This document shows, one piece after another, positions 24,000 through 35,560 of a DNA stretch of 64,000 bases (positions are counted from its first letter, which is position 1; every line of letters begins with the position of its first letter). A program made the translations under genes and the position numbers. Origin of the DNA: Sapria himalayana (lineage: Eukaryota; Streptophyta; Magnoliopsida; Malpighiales; Rafflesiaceae); the NCBI GenBank assembly GCA_029783825.1, contig JAREIK010010474.1, positions 1 to 64,000 of the forward strand, in the 5' to 3' direction. The notes beneath the pieces are model-generated. The model did not search any database and was not told the origin of the DNA. It saw only the letters and a list, made by a program, of their open reading frames with translations.

Positions 24000-25158
24000 C
24001 ATCCTATAATGTCATAACTTTCTCATAAAAAATCATAAATATTAAAGATTATGCCATTGAAGTTATATAACACCTTAACTTTTTGGCTATAAATAGTTTC
24101 ATATAATATTTACTCAAGCCATGGTCATTTCCAAAACTACTACTATTTCCAGAATCACAACTCTTTTCTCTGGAGAATCACGGTCATTCAAAATACCTTG
24201 ACTTTGGGTTATAAAGTCAAAATAAATGAGCCACAATTATTCAGGTGCTATGACTTTATGTTACATAGTAGAAATGCATGAGTAATGATCATTCTCAATG
24301 TTATAATTCATGTCATATAAAATAAACACATGAGCCATAGTTATTCCCAACACTACTACTAAATGTATAAAATTATTAATGTCATGCTGGCATGGCTCTA
24401 AAAATGAGTAGCTCGACATGATACAATGGCATGTATTTTTGACCGAGTCGAGCATACAAATGCAAGGCCTAATCAAGCTAGCTTAGTTCATTCTAGGCTA
24501 TCTTATTTGGCAGGTTGGACTAAAATTGGGCTATAAAATCTATCATAGAGAGCTAGGCTTTGAAGTGCCTATCATGCTAAGAACTTTGGCTCGACATGTC
24601 CTGAGGCATGTCACGGACTTGCCTATGGCATGCTCGAGCATGACTATAAATTAGGCTATGCCATGACATGCACAATTGAATCATGTCGTGCCTTGTATCA
24701 TGCTTGAGCTGCTTGGACCTAGTTGACAACTATAGCCATGGCAATCCAATACAAGAAAGACAAAATCCATAACAATTCATAGCATTATAGCTTTGTGTTA
24801 AAAAAAAGAAAGGCTAAAATCACCAACCTTACCCAATCCCAAGATTTATCACTCTAATCGGAATAACAATTGACCTAGTATTAATACAATCCCAATAAGA
24901 TCTATATATGGACAAAAAATTGCTTTACTTACATAGCTCGTATACTTTGACCTATATTGAATGAAAACAAGACATCATAATAAAATCACAATACTCATTA
25001 TGAGAAATTAAAACCACTTTATTGATTATACTAATTGGGTATTTCAATTTATGCTCTTTTCCCAGCCCCAATCTCAGAATGTCAAGAGTCCATTCATGCT
25101 AAAGTAAAACATATATAGAAAAATATACATGTTTATGCATACACTATTATACAAATGC

Positions 25159-25197
<39 letters not shown>

Positions 25198-25380
25198 CCA
25201 TGTGTTGTATATACAATTTATGTGAGGGTGGGAGGATCAAATAACATCCTTAAAAAATTTTTGTATTGAGCAGTTAATATATGCAGAGGAGAATTATTCT
25301 TTCAACTAAAATAAAGTTATAAGTTATAAAACAAAATGCCACTTTAGCATGCCAACCAATTACAATTCCAAAGGAACCTT
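24000..25380 (+). repeat. Composite-repeat flank R, copy A (internally deleted)
   Basis: The first part matches 51,400-51,790 of copy B. It is followed by a 350-base stretch (24,430-24,780) of GGCATG/CTCGACATG-rich sequence that is only weakly represented in B. It then jumps at about 24,850 to sequence equivalent to 53,160-54,120. Relative to B about 1.3 kb is therefore missing. An (AT)15 tract lies near 25,163-25,192. It contains no gene. Confidence 0.6.
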
Positions 25381-25900
25381 AGAGCAACTCCAGCACGAGT
25401 GATGTATAAGGGGTGTCATTCCCATAAATATAAAAATGGCACTTAAACCACAATAATTAATTCTCCAACATAAAAGGCAGAGGTGAAAAAATGCTATGTG
25501 AAAATTAGATATTATATTTGATAACTTTGGAGAGATGCATTAGAATACAAAATAGCAGTTAATGGTTCCTGTGCATCTCAAAAACTCCCAATGGCTATAT
25601 TCTTTTCATTTGTAACAAATATATTGATCAAATGTAATTGTGCAGAAAGTCATTGAAAGAGGAAATAAAAAAAAAGTACGTAAAGAGGATGAGAAATTAA
25701 AACATTAAAAATGGATATTATCCTCTTAATTAAAATTTTAATTTATTAATTAAAATAGATAAATTGCTACATTTTTAAATTTGTTAATAATATTTTAGTA
25801 TATGAAATTGCAAGACTGTTAAATTGCAAGACATAACTCGTCAAAAGACCATACATTAATTGAGTCAGTGGCTTGGTACAAAGAAATATGCAAATACACA
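25379..25900 (+). mobile_element. PIF/Harbinger-like 5' end relic, copy A
   Basis: TTA followed by GAGCAACTCCAGCACGAG aligns with the left ends at 10843 and 54122. The leader is still recognisable (AGAGATGCATTAGAATACAAAAT, CATCTCAAAAACTCCCAATGG), as is an AAGTCATTGAAAGAGGAA remnant of the leader's AAAGCCAT...GAGGAAG segment. The coding part and the Mutator-like MITE are missing. From about 25,900 to 26,600 no further feature is recognised. Confidence 0.6.
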
Positions 25901-26604
25901 ACGTAGAAGACGGTGCAATCATTCTTAATTATTTAAGTTACTAATCTATTAATGCAAAATATAAGAAATTTTTAATTTAGTCAATTTGAAGATTCGAAAG
26001 ATTATATATTTAAACTAGATTGACTGCTAAGTCACCAGGTAGAATTAAAGCGCAATTTACTAATAATCTGCAAAAAAAGGCAGTTTAAATAGACGTGCTG
26101 AATTAACATTTTATATTCTAGTTGATGTCCAGGGGATGTCACTACCATCACCCAGTATTTCAGAAACATGTAGAGGCTTCAAAAATTTACAATTAACTAT
26201 TTTATAACAGCAAGTTAGGTGGAAAATTAAATATAATATTTAATCTATAAACGTAAAACGGCATATTGAAAGGTGACAGCAAAGACTTTTTATATTATTT
26301 CATGTGAATTATTTAGTAATTATGAATTACAGGAATTTTATATTTAAAAAGTACAACTAAGATATAATAAATAACCAAAAATAATATAAAATAGAGTCAT
26401 GAACACTGCGAAATAGAGAGGCCGCAGATAACCATGAATATTTAGTACACTACAACCATAAACAAGGAAAGGGAAATTACCATGACAAAAGTTAGTGGTG
26501 GGGATATTACAAAATGCCACTATCAAACAAGTGAGTGTCCAAATTACACATTAAGCAAAAACTTAAATACTCACATTTAAAAAATTATACATAAACTAAT
26601 CTCA

Positions 26605-26745
26605 ATGTGCGACTTAAATAGGATGGATTTATAATTAGAGCCCCAATTACTTTGCTTGGGACAGACCGGCATGTGATATTCATGTCACGTCCAATTGGTT
26701 TGAAATAAATAAATCATATTATTTTGTTTATTTTTTTGTTTATTT
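26605..26745 (+). repeat. Conserved junction block J before the T-rich tract
   Basis: It is nearly the same as 14,981-15,100: the GCGACTTAAATAGGATG start, ATTAGAGCCCCAATTACTTT, and TTGGGACAGACCGGCATGTG. It then passes into TTTGTTTATTTTTTTG units. In copies A and 1 the same point leads into a short T-rich run and the microsatellite block. Confidence 0.7.
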
Positions 26746-27985
26746 TTTTGTTTATTTTTTTGGTGATTTTTTGGTGATTTTTGTGTTTGTTTTTTTGGTG
26801 ATTATTATTATATTTATTATTTTTTATTATTTTTTATTATTTTTTATTATTTTTTTATTGTTTTTTATTATTTTTTATTATTTTATTATTGTGTTTTTTA
26901 TTATTTTATTATTATTATTTATTATTTTCTTATTATTTTTTATTATTTTCTTATTAATTTTTATTTTTTTTCTTATTTTTTTGTTATTTTTTTTGTTATT
27001 TTTTTTGTTATTTTTTTTTGTTATTTCTTTATTATTTCTTTATTATTTTTTATTATTTCTTTATTATTTTCTTTATTATTTTCTTTATTATTTTCTTTTT
27101 ATTTTCTTTTTATTTTCTTTTATTTTCTTTTTATTTTCTTTTATTTTCTTTTTATTTTCTTTTTATTTTCGTTTATTTTCTTATTATTATTTATTTATTC
27201 TCTTTTTATTTTCTTTTTATTTTCTTATTATTTTCTTATTATTTTCTTATTATTTTCTTATTATTTTTTGATTATTTTTTTATAATTTTTTTTATTTTTG
27301 ATTATTTTTTGATTATTTTTTATTATTTTTTATTATTTTTTATTATTTTTTTATTATTTTTTTATTATTTTTTTATTATTTTTTAATTATTTTTTATTAT
27401 TTTTTATTGCTTTTTAATAATTTTTTTTAATTATTTTTTTTTATTGTTTTTATTCTTTTTATTATTTTTATTTTTATTATTTTTTTTATTTTTATTTGTT
27501 TCTTTTTTTTATTTTTTTGTTTTTTTTTTATTTTTTTGTTTTTTTTTATTTTTTTGTTATTTTTTATTTTTTTGTTATTTTATATTTTTATTGTTATTTT
27601 TTATTTTTATTTTTTATTTTTTTTTTATTTTTCTTTTTTCTTTTATATTTTTTATTTTTCTTTTTATTTTTTATTTTTTATTTTTTATTTTTTCTTTTTT
27701 ATTTTTTATTTTTTTATTTCTTTTATTCTTTTATTGTTTTATTTTTTTTAATGTTTTATTCTTTTATTCATTTATTCTTTTATTTTTTTATTCTTTTATT
27801 TTTTTATTCTTTTATTTTTTATTCTTTTATTTTTTTATTCTTTTATTTTTTATTCTTTTATTTTTTTTATTTTTAAATCTTTTATTCTTTTATTGTTTTA
27901 TTTTTTTTATGTTTTATTCTTTTATTCATTTATTCTTTTATTTTTATTTATTTATTTGTTTTTTTATTTTATTTTCTATGTTATG
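26716..27985. repeat. 1.25-kb T-rich simple-sequence tract (TTAT/TTTTATT units)
   Basis: This is almost purely T with regularly spaced A and occasional C or G. Period shifts along the tract: GTTTATTTTTTT units, then ATTATTTTTT, then ATTTTCTTTT, back to TTATTATTTTT, and finally ATTCTTTT units. Frames of up to 207 residues made only of F, I, L, Y and S arise because the tract lacks stops on the + strand. They are artefacts and not membrane proteins. It probably expanded from the short T-rich seed that follows block J elsewhere. Confidence 0.95.
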
Positions 27986-28800
27986 TTTTGGGCCAATCCA
28001 ATCTCAATTCTTGACACTATATAACATGACACAAGTTTCAACTTCAATCATTCAACTAATAATTTAACTCAAATTAAAATAAATAAAATTTGAATTTCAT
28101 TTGAGTTGGGTGCTATGGCACATTAATAATAATATTTTAATTTTATAAGAAAAAATTAAAAAATTATATTATTTAAAATTTCAATAATATAAATTTATAA
28201 AATTAATAAATTATTATTTAATAAATGTGACTTTCTAATAACCTAGACCATGATCCTTGAAAAGCATCTATGTTTCACTTCAATATATCATATACAAGTA
28301 AGCTTTTTATCAATATCTCTTTGATTTAAGTTTGCCAGAGTGTCAAATTATAGATGTGTTGTAATATATATATATATACATATATATATATATGTTGTCT
28401 ACAAAAATGCATATCAAAAATTTATTAAATCTAAATATGATGTGCGTGTGTGTGTGTGTGAAAGAAAAACCTGATGAATTTTTCTTTGGTTCTGGTTTGC
28501 TTTGGGTTGCCCAAATTTTAGACCCACACCAAATCTTCTTTTAGTTCGGGTTCAAATTTTTTAACACAGGTTTAATCTAGACCCGAGAAAACTTTATCCT
28601 GAGCTTAACCTAGACCAAGCAATACTTTAATCTCAACTTTAGTTTTTTCTAGTGCTGGGTTCTGTTTCTCGGGTGGACCCTAACAAGTTGCTTCCCAAAC
28701 ATTTATTAACCAGAACTAAAATTGAGTTGTGTTCAAGCCCGATGCTCGGGAAGCCCATAAAAAATCCAAACAATAAAAAAAATATAAAAAAAAAAACAAT
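27985..28800. other. Intergenic sequence with dispersed repeat pieces
   Basis: 27,985-28,240 resembles 42,460-42,790 and, in part, 56,030-56,190 (TTTCAATAATATAAATTTATAAAATTAATAAATTAT-type sequence). There is an (AT)n at 28,361-28,393 and a short (GT)n at 28,446-28,459. A degenerate GGGTTC/GACCC-rich patch lies at 28,490-28,760. The open frames on both strands near 28,640-28,890 have no recognisable domain. Confidence 0.5.
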
Positions 28801-30530
28801 ATATGCTCTCATCCGACTCGAGCTGGATACCATAATACAATATGTTCTCCCATCGAATATTGATATATGATCAAATAAAATATCAAAGTTCATATTATAA
28901 TTTTTGAGAGTTACACCGTCCTCTTGTTTATGATCCTATTAAATAATATTGATTGTTTTATTTTTAATTATAATTTATCAGTAAATATAAATGTTTAATT
29001 TTTAATGGTGTTTTAATTCTAAATATTCATTAAAATTTGAAACAATATCGATTCACAAATGGATGTTTCTCTATGTATATTTTTAATATTAAATGAATTT
29101 TCTTTCTTGTATTACAACTAACAACACAACTTGATAATCTCATTGTAATGTTTTTGGTAAATATATGTCAACTCACTTATCACCATTTTTAAAAAGAATA
29201 AATTCAATGGAACCAATTATATAGATTAGAAAACAAATCTTAACATAGTTTTGACTATTGAGAACTATAAGTTTGCACTCATATATGTATGTATAAATCT
29301 TATCTGGTAAAAACTGAAGTGGAGACAATTTTTTGAGAAATAGGTAAAAGGTTGATGTGATGTGTATATGTTATATTTTGGCTTCTATATCTCAGATATA
29401 TTTTACTATCAGCATCAGTCCATAGCTACTACCTATGACATAATGTTTAATATAGAAGAAATATTTTGAAAAAAAAGATTCATTCTGCTAGTCAAAAAGT
29501 CATGATAATTGTGATGAATACTACAATGACTAAAAGTACTCTAGTTGGTGATCATGTTCTCAAAATGATTATTTTTCTAGAAAAACTAGAGATATCTGGA
29601 GCTGAGATTGATATGGATTCTTAGAATGATATTATTTTTTAATCGCTATTAAACTCCTATAAGTAATTCTACCCGAATTATAACATGAACATAATTATGC
29701 TAACAAAAATATAATTAGGGTTATGTTTGTTTTTCATGGTGATCCCACTTGAATGGTTCTAACACTGTATCGAAAAACATGTAGCACTTTTGGATGGATA
29801 GTTGCATCTTGGAAATGCAAGCTACAAATATGTACAATAATATCTAAAGATTAAGTTCATTTTAGTTCCAAAAGTTTGTAAATAAACTTTATGGATGAAA
29901 AAGTTACATTATTAGATACGTAATAACATATATATACTATATGGCACGATAGTTAGAGTAGAATATTTATCTAAAAATTTAACTTTATGCAATAAGTCAA
30001 GACACATTGTATATTATCATTCAATGTGAGATGTGTTAGAAGAAAAATTTAAAATGCCCGGAAAATTATACTAGCAATATTATTAATGATAAGTAAATAA
30101 TAATTTTGTTTGGAAAATTTAAATGTTTATTCTAGTATGTGTCTCCTGACCTCCTCATCTAGGATAGTGTGAAATTTTTTGGGCTGGCCTGAGCTAGGTA
30201 AATTGGATTGTATTATGTATTTTAATCATGAATTTTTTATTTTTTAGTTCCTACAAGTTTTTAAATTTTTTCAGGTGATGTGCATGAGAAACTAAGAAAT
30301 TAGATGAAATTAATAAAAAAAAATACAAGTTTATAGCTTATAAAAAAGTATGCTTATGGTGCCCTCATGATAAAGGAATGATCCCATCGAATTCTCTAAT
30401 GAAAAAAAAAACAAATAATTTTGAACAATAATAAAAAATAAAGCATTCCGTGTGGAAAAGTATTGTTGCATTTTTCTTAGATCAAAGGAGATGGAGGATT
30501 TCATGTCACATACTTAGTATTTCTGCTAGT
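28800..30530 (+). mobile_element. Ty1/copia gag-region fragment (inverted partner of 6,360-8,420)
   Basis: It is the reverse-complement partner of the fragment at 6,360-8,420, without the solo LTR found there. The Gag relic occupies 29,180-29,760. Sequence upstream (28,800-29,180) is shared with the partner but not identified. Downstream parts to 30,530 are shared but non-coding. No LTR or polymerase was recognised nearby. Confidence 0.65.
29180..29760 (+). pseudogene. Ty1/copia Gag relic
   Basis: In shifting frames the translation gives NLNIVLTIENYKFAL-like residues, then YQHQSIATTYDIMFNIEEIF (family pattern QHQxMxTAYDIMxxLxEMF), then MTKSTLVGDHVLKMIIFLEK, LEISGAEIDMDS, and SYK.FYPNYNMN (family SFxxFxLNYNMN). 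The order fits copia Gag of the UBN2 type. At least three frameshifts and several stops are present, so it is not functional. Confidence 0.8.
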
Positions 30531-31855
30531 CTTTTATATGATACTTAGTCAACTCACTCATTAGATGTTGATAAGTTAGTTTCTTGCTCCCCTTACAAGT
30601 GATACTCAACTTCTACAAATACTTTAGGAGGAATGAGAACCCAAGAAAATACTAGAAATAAAAATACCTAGTATTTAAATAATATAAAATATAAATTTTA
30701 TTAAATTTCATATATTCCTTTAATCGTGAATTTATGTAATATAACACTAACATTAAAATTAATTATAATTATTTTAAATATAAATATTTTACAATACCAA
30801 GCATTTGTATTTATTGAGTTACTAAGGAATTTTTTTTCCCACATGAATAACCATCTAAAATGTTATCGTTGGAATTCATGTTGGGTCAATTTGAATAATT
30901 TGAACCCGAGCCAAAAAAAATATTAGGTTCGAGTTCGAGTTACAATCTTCCAAATCATTAAATTTAAAAAACTAATGCTTGCCAAGTCGTCATGTCTATA
31001 ATATAAGGCTTGAAAGCCTAAAATAAATTAACTTCTAAAATTTATAGTAGGAATAATTTTAAAATTTAATTTAAGTTTTAAATTATAAAATTATGATACA
31101 TCAAAGAAATATTTAAAAAGTAATAATTTTTAAAATTTATATTATTTAAATATCTAAATTATTTAATTTTAAATATTATTTTAATAAATTTTTTTCTAGA
31201 CATTATGCAACCCGACCCAAATCTAAGCTAACTTGAGTTTCATAATATAAAATCATGTTTCATAGTCAATTTGACTATGAAACAAAAATATGCTCCCATC
31301 AAATTTTTAAATCTGAACTTTATTCATATCTCAAAAAAGTAAAAATACTATGTTTTACAATTAAAAAAATGAGTGACATTTATGTCTTGGTACATAAAAA
31401 TCTAAGTAATTAAAAAATGTATAAAAAATAATATTTAGGTGTCCAAAACAAAAATATATTTATGTATGTGTGTGTATTTGTTTTGGACCCGTAAACATAA
31501 TTTTCACAAAAAAATAACTTTATCATTCAAAATTAAAAAAATATATACTAAATTCAAAAATAATTAAGTTTACATGCACTAAAATGTATCAATTCAATTT
31601 TACCAATCGAATACATAAAAATTAATAAATTTTGGGTTTTTAATTGAAAAATTACAATTTAATGTTTGAAAATCAATTTTCAAATTCCAAAAATATTTTC
31701 TATTTTACATGATATTTAATAAAAGAGCTCGCCACTTTTGGGTTCAACTTAGGTCTTTCACCCTAAGCAAAATAATCGTTAACCATCTGAACATTCAAAT
31801 CCTAAGGGTATTCATGAAATTCACAAAAATTCAATCATAGTAATTGAAATTATAG
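30530..31855. other. AT-rich intergenic sequence without recognised gene
   Basis: All frames are stop-rich. A perfect 13-base-arm palindrome lies at 31257-31283. A degenerate GAACCCGAGCC / GGTTCGAGTTCGAG patch lies near 30,900-30,945. Nothing else is identified. Confidence 0.5.
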
Positions 31856-31857
31856 TA

Positions 31858-33147
31858 GTCTCCCACTTAAGTACGCAACTTGAACATTAGATATTAGTGT
31901 ATACTTTACCGATAGGTACGTACTCTAGCTCTCCAAACCCAAATCAATTATTTTTCGTTGCAATGTCAAAAAAACCTAACGGCAAGCGTCTGAATGAGTC
32001 CCAACGCTGCAAGATCATTTTGAAACTCAGTAAGTTGAACCCTCCAAGCAAACGCTTACTAGCACGTGAGTACGACCATAGCGAAGGCTCTATTTGAAAA
32101 GTTTGGGAGAAACGAGAGTTGATTATAGAGCGATCAGCTTTGCTCTCTAAAGAAACTAAGTAGAAAACCTTTCGTGCTTCAGTCGAAAAATTTACCGAAC
32201 TTGAAGATATGCTGTACATCTGGATTGATAGCATGATTTTGTGCCAGGCTCCCTATTCCGCCATCCCTCGTTGGTGCCAAAGCAAAAAGCATTGCTTCTA
32301 CTTTATCGATCCTGGAATTAGATTTCAAGATGTCGTGGCAATGGCTTAGTCATTTCAGGGCACATCGATGTTGACAGAAAATGCTTCTCCATGGAGAAGG
32401 AGCTAAGGTTGAAAAAAGTGATCCAGAATTACTATTAGCTTTAGATGAGTTATACTCTATCATCGCTCTATATGACCATGTGAATGTCTACAACATTGAT
32501 GAGACCAGCTTGTTTTTCCATTTGCTTTCCAAATATACCCTTCTAATGCTGAGCGAGGACATTTCAAGCACTAGAGGCAAAAAGAAAGCCAAAGATCGTG
32601 CTTCTTGGATAGTCTGCGCCTATGCATCGGGAACACATAAAATTCTGTGTATTGATGGGAAAGCTGAAAGAACCAACATGTATTAAAGACCGTCAGTAGC
32701 CAGTTCCATATTTCAATCAAGCGAAAGCATGGATGAACGTGGAAACATGCTGGAAATGGTTCAGTGATATCTTTGTTCCTTAAGTCAAAAAATGAACCGG
32801 TCACCCAATTCTTTTGTTAATGGATAATGCACTGGGACACTTTGATGCCTTCGAATGTGACAACATCCGTATAATTTTCTTTCTGCCGAACAGTACCAGT
32901 TGGAAATAGCCATGCGATATGGAAATCATCACAGCTCTCAATAAATGCTATAAGTATCTATATTTCAAGGATGTCCTTGACTTTTACGTGCTTGACGAGG
33001 AGTCAAAGCAGCAAAAAAGGGATCTTGACAAATGATGATGATCCATGACATGTTCCACTAACAAATATTGAACCCTAAAATTTTTGGCATAAAATGCATA
33101 CTTAATAGGGATGCATACTTAAATGGGTGCGTACTTAAGTGGGAGGT
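31858..33147 (+). mobile_element. Complete but inactive pogo/Tigger-like DNA transposon
   Basis: This 1,290-bp element is flanked by TA dinucleotides (31856-31857 and 33148-33149). The ends are inverted: left GTCTCCCACTTAAGTACGCA, right end reverse complement ACCTCCCACTTAAGTACGCA, 18 of 20 matching. Between them lies a single decayed DDE transposase gene. TA target site, end structure and protein family together place it in the Tc1/mariner superfamily, pogo/Tigger group. The right subterminal region repeats a TGCATACTTAA / TGCGTACTTAA motif. Confidence 0.9.
31963..33035 (+). pseudogene. pogo/Tigger-like DDE transposase pseudogene
   Basis: The start MSKKPNGKRLNESQRCKIIL is followed by a helix-turn-helix region (LLAREYDHSEGSI). 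The DDE superfamily core carries NVYNIDETSLFFHLLSKYTL, EDISSTRGKKKAKDR, YFNQAKAWMNVETCWKWF, LLLMDNALGHFDAF, and PCDMEIITALNKCYKYLY, ending DEESKQQKRD. The three catalytic aspartates remain as codons (about 32498, 32823 and 32916) but in two frames. Six in-frame stops (first at 32098-32100) and at least two frameshifts (near 32,375 and 32,690) break it. Most stops look like CGA-to-TGA or CAG-to-TAG transitions. It is about the length expected for a compact family member of 330-360 residues. Confidence 0.85.
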
Positions 33148-33261
33148 TACTATATAGATATTATTCCTTCAATGAGTGAGAACTAATTTGAGCATGCAAG
33201 GCCTAAAACTATAATAAAAAATAGAGAAGAAGAAGATATATCCTTAGAGAAATTACTGGAA

Positions 33262-33590
33262 AACAAATGAAATCAAATTGGTCTACCCAACTTGTACATA
33301 CCCGATAAGATGGAGGGTTCATACCGATAGTTATTAAATTTATATTATTTTTTGTACTTTAAACCATAACTCTTGAATCCATAAAAGTAGTCTAATAATA
33401 ATAGTAGAATATTTATCCAATATTTTAATTTTTTTTTCATTTATACACAAATTTCTCCAGATAGTGAATATTCACTATGTTGTTGAAATATACTATTCAT
33501 GATTCCAAAACACATAAATATTATGCTAAATGTATAATTATATACTAAGTAATATATTATAAAAGTATTATAAAAAATTTTAAAGAATTA
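33262..33590 (+). repeat. Dispersed 330-bp repeat, copy 1
   Basis: It starts AAATGAAATCAAATTGGTCT and contains CTACCCAACTT, a TTTAAACCATAACTCTTGAA-type motif and TTTTTTTTCATTTATACACA. It matches 37,928-38,256 in direct orientation. It begins shortly after the pogo-like element. Its nature is unknown. Confidence 0.75.
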
Positions 33591-35560
33591 AAAAAAATTA
33601 TATATATCATAATCATTTAAGGTCATTATAATTTCATCATCATTATTATTGACGAAATATGATTGTAATTCTTGATATCTTGCATAAAGATTTCTACACT
33701 AATTAAGTAGAATTTCAACGATGTTTGTATTCATAATAAAATTTTCTCTTTTAGGAATCAACGAAATTATATAAATTATAAAATTTTTATGATCTATTAG
33801 ATGAATAAACATTTTATAGAAAAATGGATAGCTTCTAATGATGGAAATAATAATATTAACATGACTTGGGATATTAAATTCATTATATGATAAATATATC
33901 TCGAATGAAATTCTTCTTTTAATTTGAAAGAGGGTCTCTCATATGTGACTCAATATGAATAATATAGGTTGGTTGGCAAGTAGGATTTCTTAGAGCAATC
34001 TCAAATGGAGCAAGGGAACTAAAGATGATCTCAAAATAATAATACCCATATTATTTTGAACTTTATAATATTAACATATTTCTATTATTTAATCTCAATC
34101 TCATCCTTACCTTACCTACATGAAAATTAAAAATCCACCAAAAAAATAATATTATTCAAGGATATCCAATGAATTATTTTCTCTAAGAAGATCAGAGTCT
34201 AAGAAATTATTGTTAATCATGTCATATAAACTAAATTGAAAGGAGGCAATATGCATAGTTTTGTCTTTGGACTACTTAGTTGTAATAGTTATATTCATAA
34301 GAATATTATTTACTATTATATCCATCCTATTTCTACTTTCATATATTTTAGAATAAAAAAGTATGAACCCTTCTCATGGTGTAATGGGGTTGTTTGTGTT
34401 CTTTGTTGTCTCAAAATAATATATTATAATTACACTAGTCTAATATATTGCGTCAAATAATTTTTTTGCCTTATTTATTAATGTTTTTATAATTTAAGAC
34501 ACTAATTTTATATTTTTAGATTTATTATCGCTGTAGTTGTTCCGATTATCTATGATTTGGTCCTTCTTGCTACTTTCAGCACCTGCATTAAGCTGAAAGA
34601 TGAAGGAGAGATATATTTTTTCTTTGTCCTTATGAGACTTAGCCCCACCTCCACTTTTCATGATTACTTAATTTATCTATAAAATAGTATGATAATGATG
34701 CTGCAAAGGGTGTTAATTTTTTGCAATGAAAGTTTCATTCCTTACACATAGATTAATGATGGCATTTTAATTAATTGAAATGCTAGCATCCACAACATCA
34801 ACATTTCAATTAATTCAAGTGCCTAGCTATTTCCATATCTTTATTTCCATATCTTTATTTAATAAGTTCAATTAATTCAACATTTGAACTTATTTATGTT
34901 TTAAATAAGTTGTTCTCTTGAAGTAAAAGAATAAAAGCTCAGTAATATATCATTGTAAGGACTACATTTACAAAAAGACTTAGCAGCCTAACTTACTATA
35001 ATGAAGTGTATAATGAATTAAGTGGAAAACTACCTGAAAAGTGAACACAAATTTTCAAGAATCTCTTCACAAGCCTAGCTAACATGGTGCGATTGGGTAA
35101 TCATTAATAGAATAAGAAAAAAGGCATCTAACTCTTGGTATCCCCTTTGTTTCCTTTAGGACAATGCTAAAAGGAAAATGAGGAAAGAAAGGCCATAGCA
35201 TGCAAATTTAATTCAGTCAAATACCACCATTGTGGTTTGTGGATGATGACTTTTAAATTAATTAAAATGCCGCCATTATGGACAACGACATTTAATTTAA
35301 TTCAAATGTCGTTGTCCTCGTAGCCGGCATTGCGCACTACTTAGATGTACATGAAAGCTTTGCAGTCAAATACTATCAAATAATGATATAACATATCTTT
35401 AATAGTCCAAATTTATTGGGATCATTTCTATTTGGTGTAGCAGTTAGACTAGTGTTCATTACATCCACATTCACACATATAGCTTGTCTCTAAAATTTTT
35501 AGGGAAGATGTGGGTAAGAAAGTGTGAACAAGACTGTCTACTTGATAGTTTGATTTATCC
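33590..35560. other. AT-rich intergenic sequence without recognised gene
   Basis: No coding domain was found on either strand. The only structured features are a perfect hairpin at 35281-35316 and looser inverted TTAATTAATT motifs at 34,757-34,820. Confidence 0.5.
35281..35316. repeat. Perfect hairpin, 13-bp arms, 10-nt loop
   Basis: GACAACGACATTT (35281-35293) is followed by a 10-base loop and its exact complement AAATGTCGTTGTC (35304-35316). It lies in a locally GC-richer patch that also contains ATGCCGCCATT and GCCGGCATTGCGC. It may be the centre of a small foldback repeat; no flanking duplication was seen. Confidence 0.7.

Larger units (their letters stand above)
20470..24000 (-). mobile_element. 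Ty3/gypsy gag-protease core, composite copy A
   Basis: On the minus strand the order is Gag (23,560-22,950), an unrecognised linker, a pre-protease segment and retropepsin (22,130-21,540), and an acidic/basic tail (21,480-20,880). After this tail no reverse transcriptase, RNase H or integrase motif appears before flank L. Frames are broken throughout. Gag-then-protease order and residue patterns fit plant Athila/Tat-type gypsy elements. The tail contains short charged runs without a recognised family and differs from the usual polyprotein. Confidence 0.75.

Noticed and set aside
26771..28067. Several long open frames (up to 207 residues) rich in F, I, L and Y that look like membrane proteins
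   Set aside because: They come from a T-rich simple repeat that cannot form stops on the + strand. Composition follows the DNA repeat, and overlapping frames give equally long products.
28639..28893. Open frames of 84 and 72 residues on opposite strands
   Set aside because: They lie in shared copia-fragment and low-complexity sequence and match no recognised family. There are no codon-level conservation signs with the partner near 8.4 kb.
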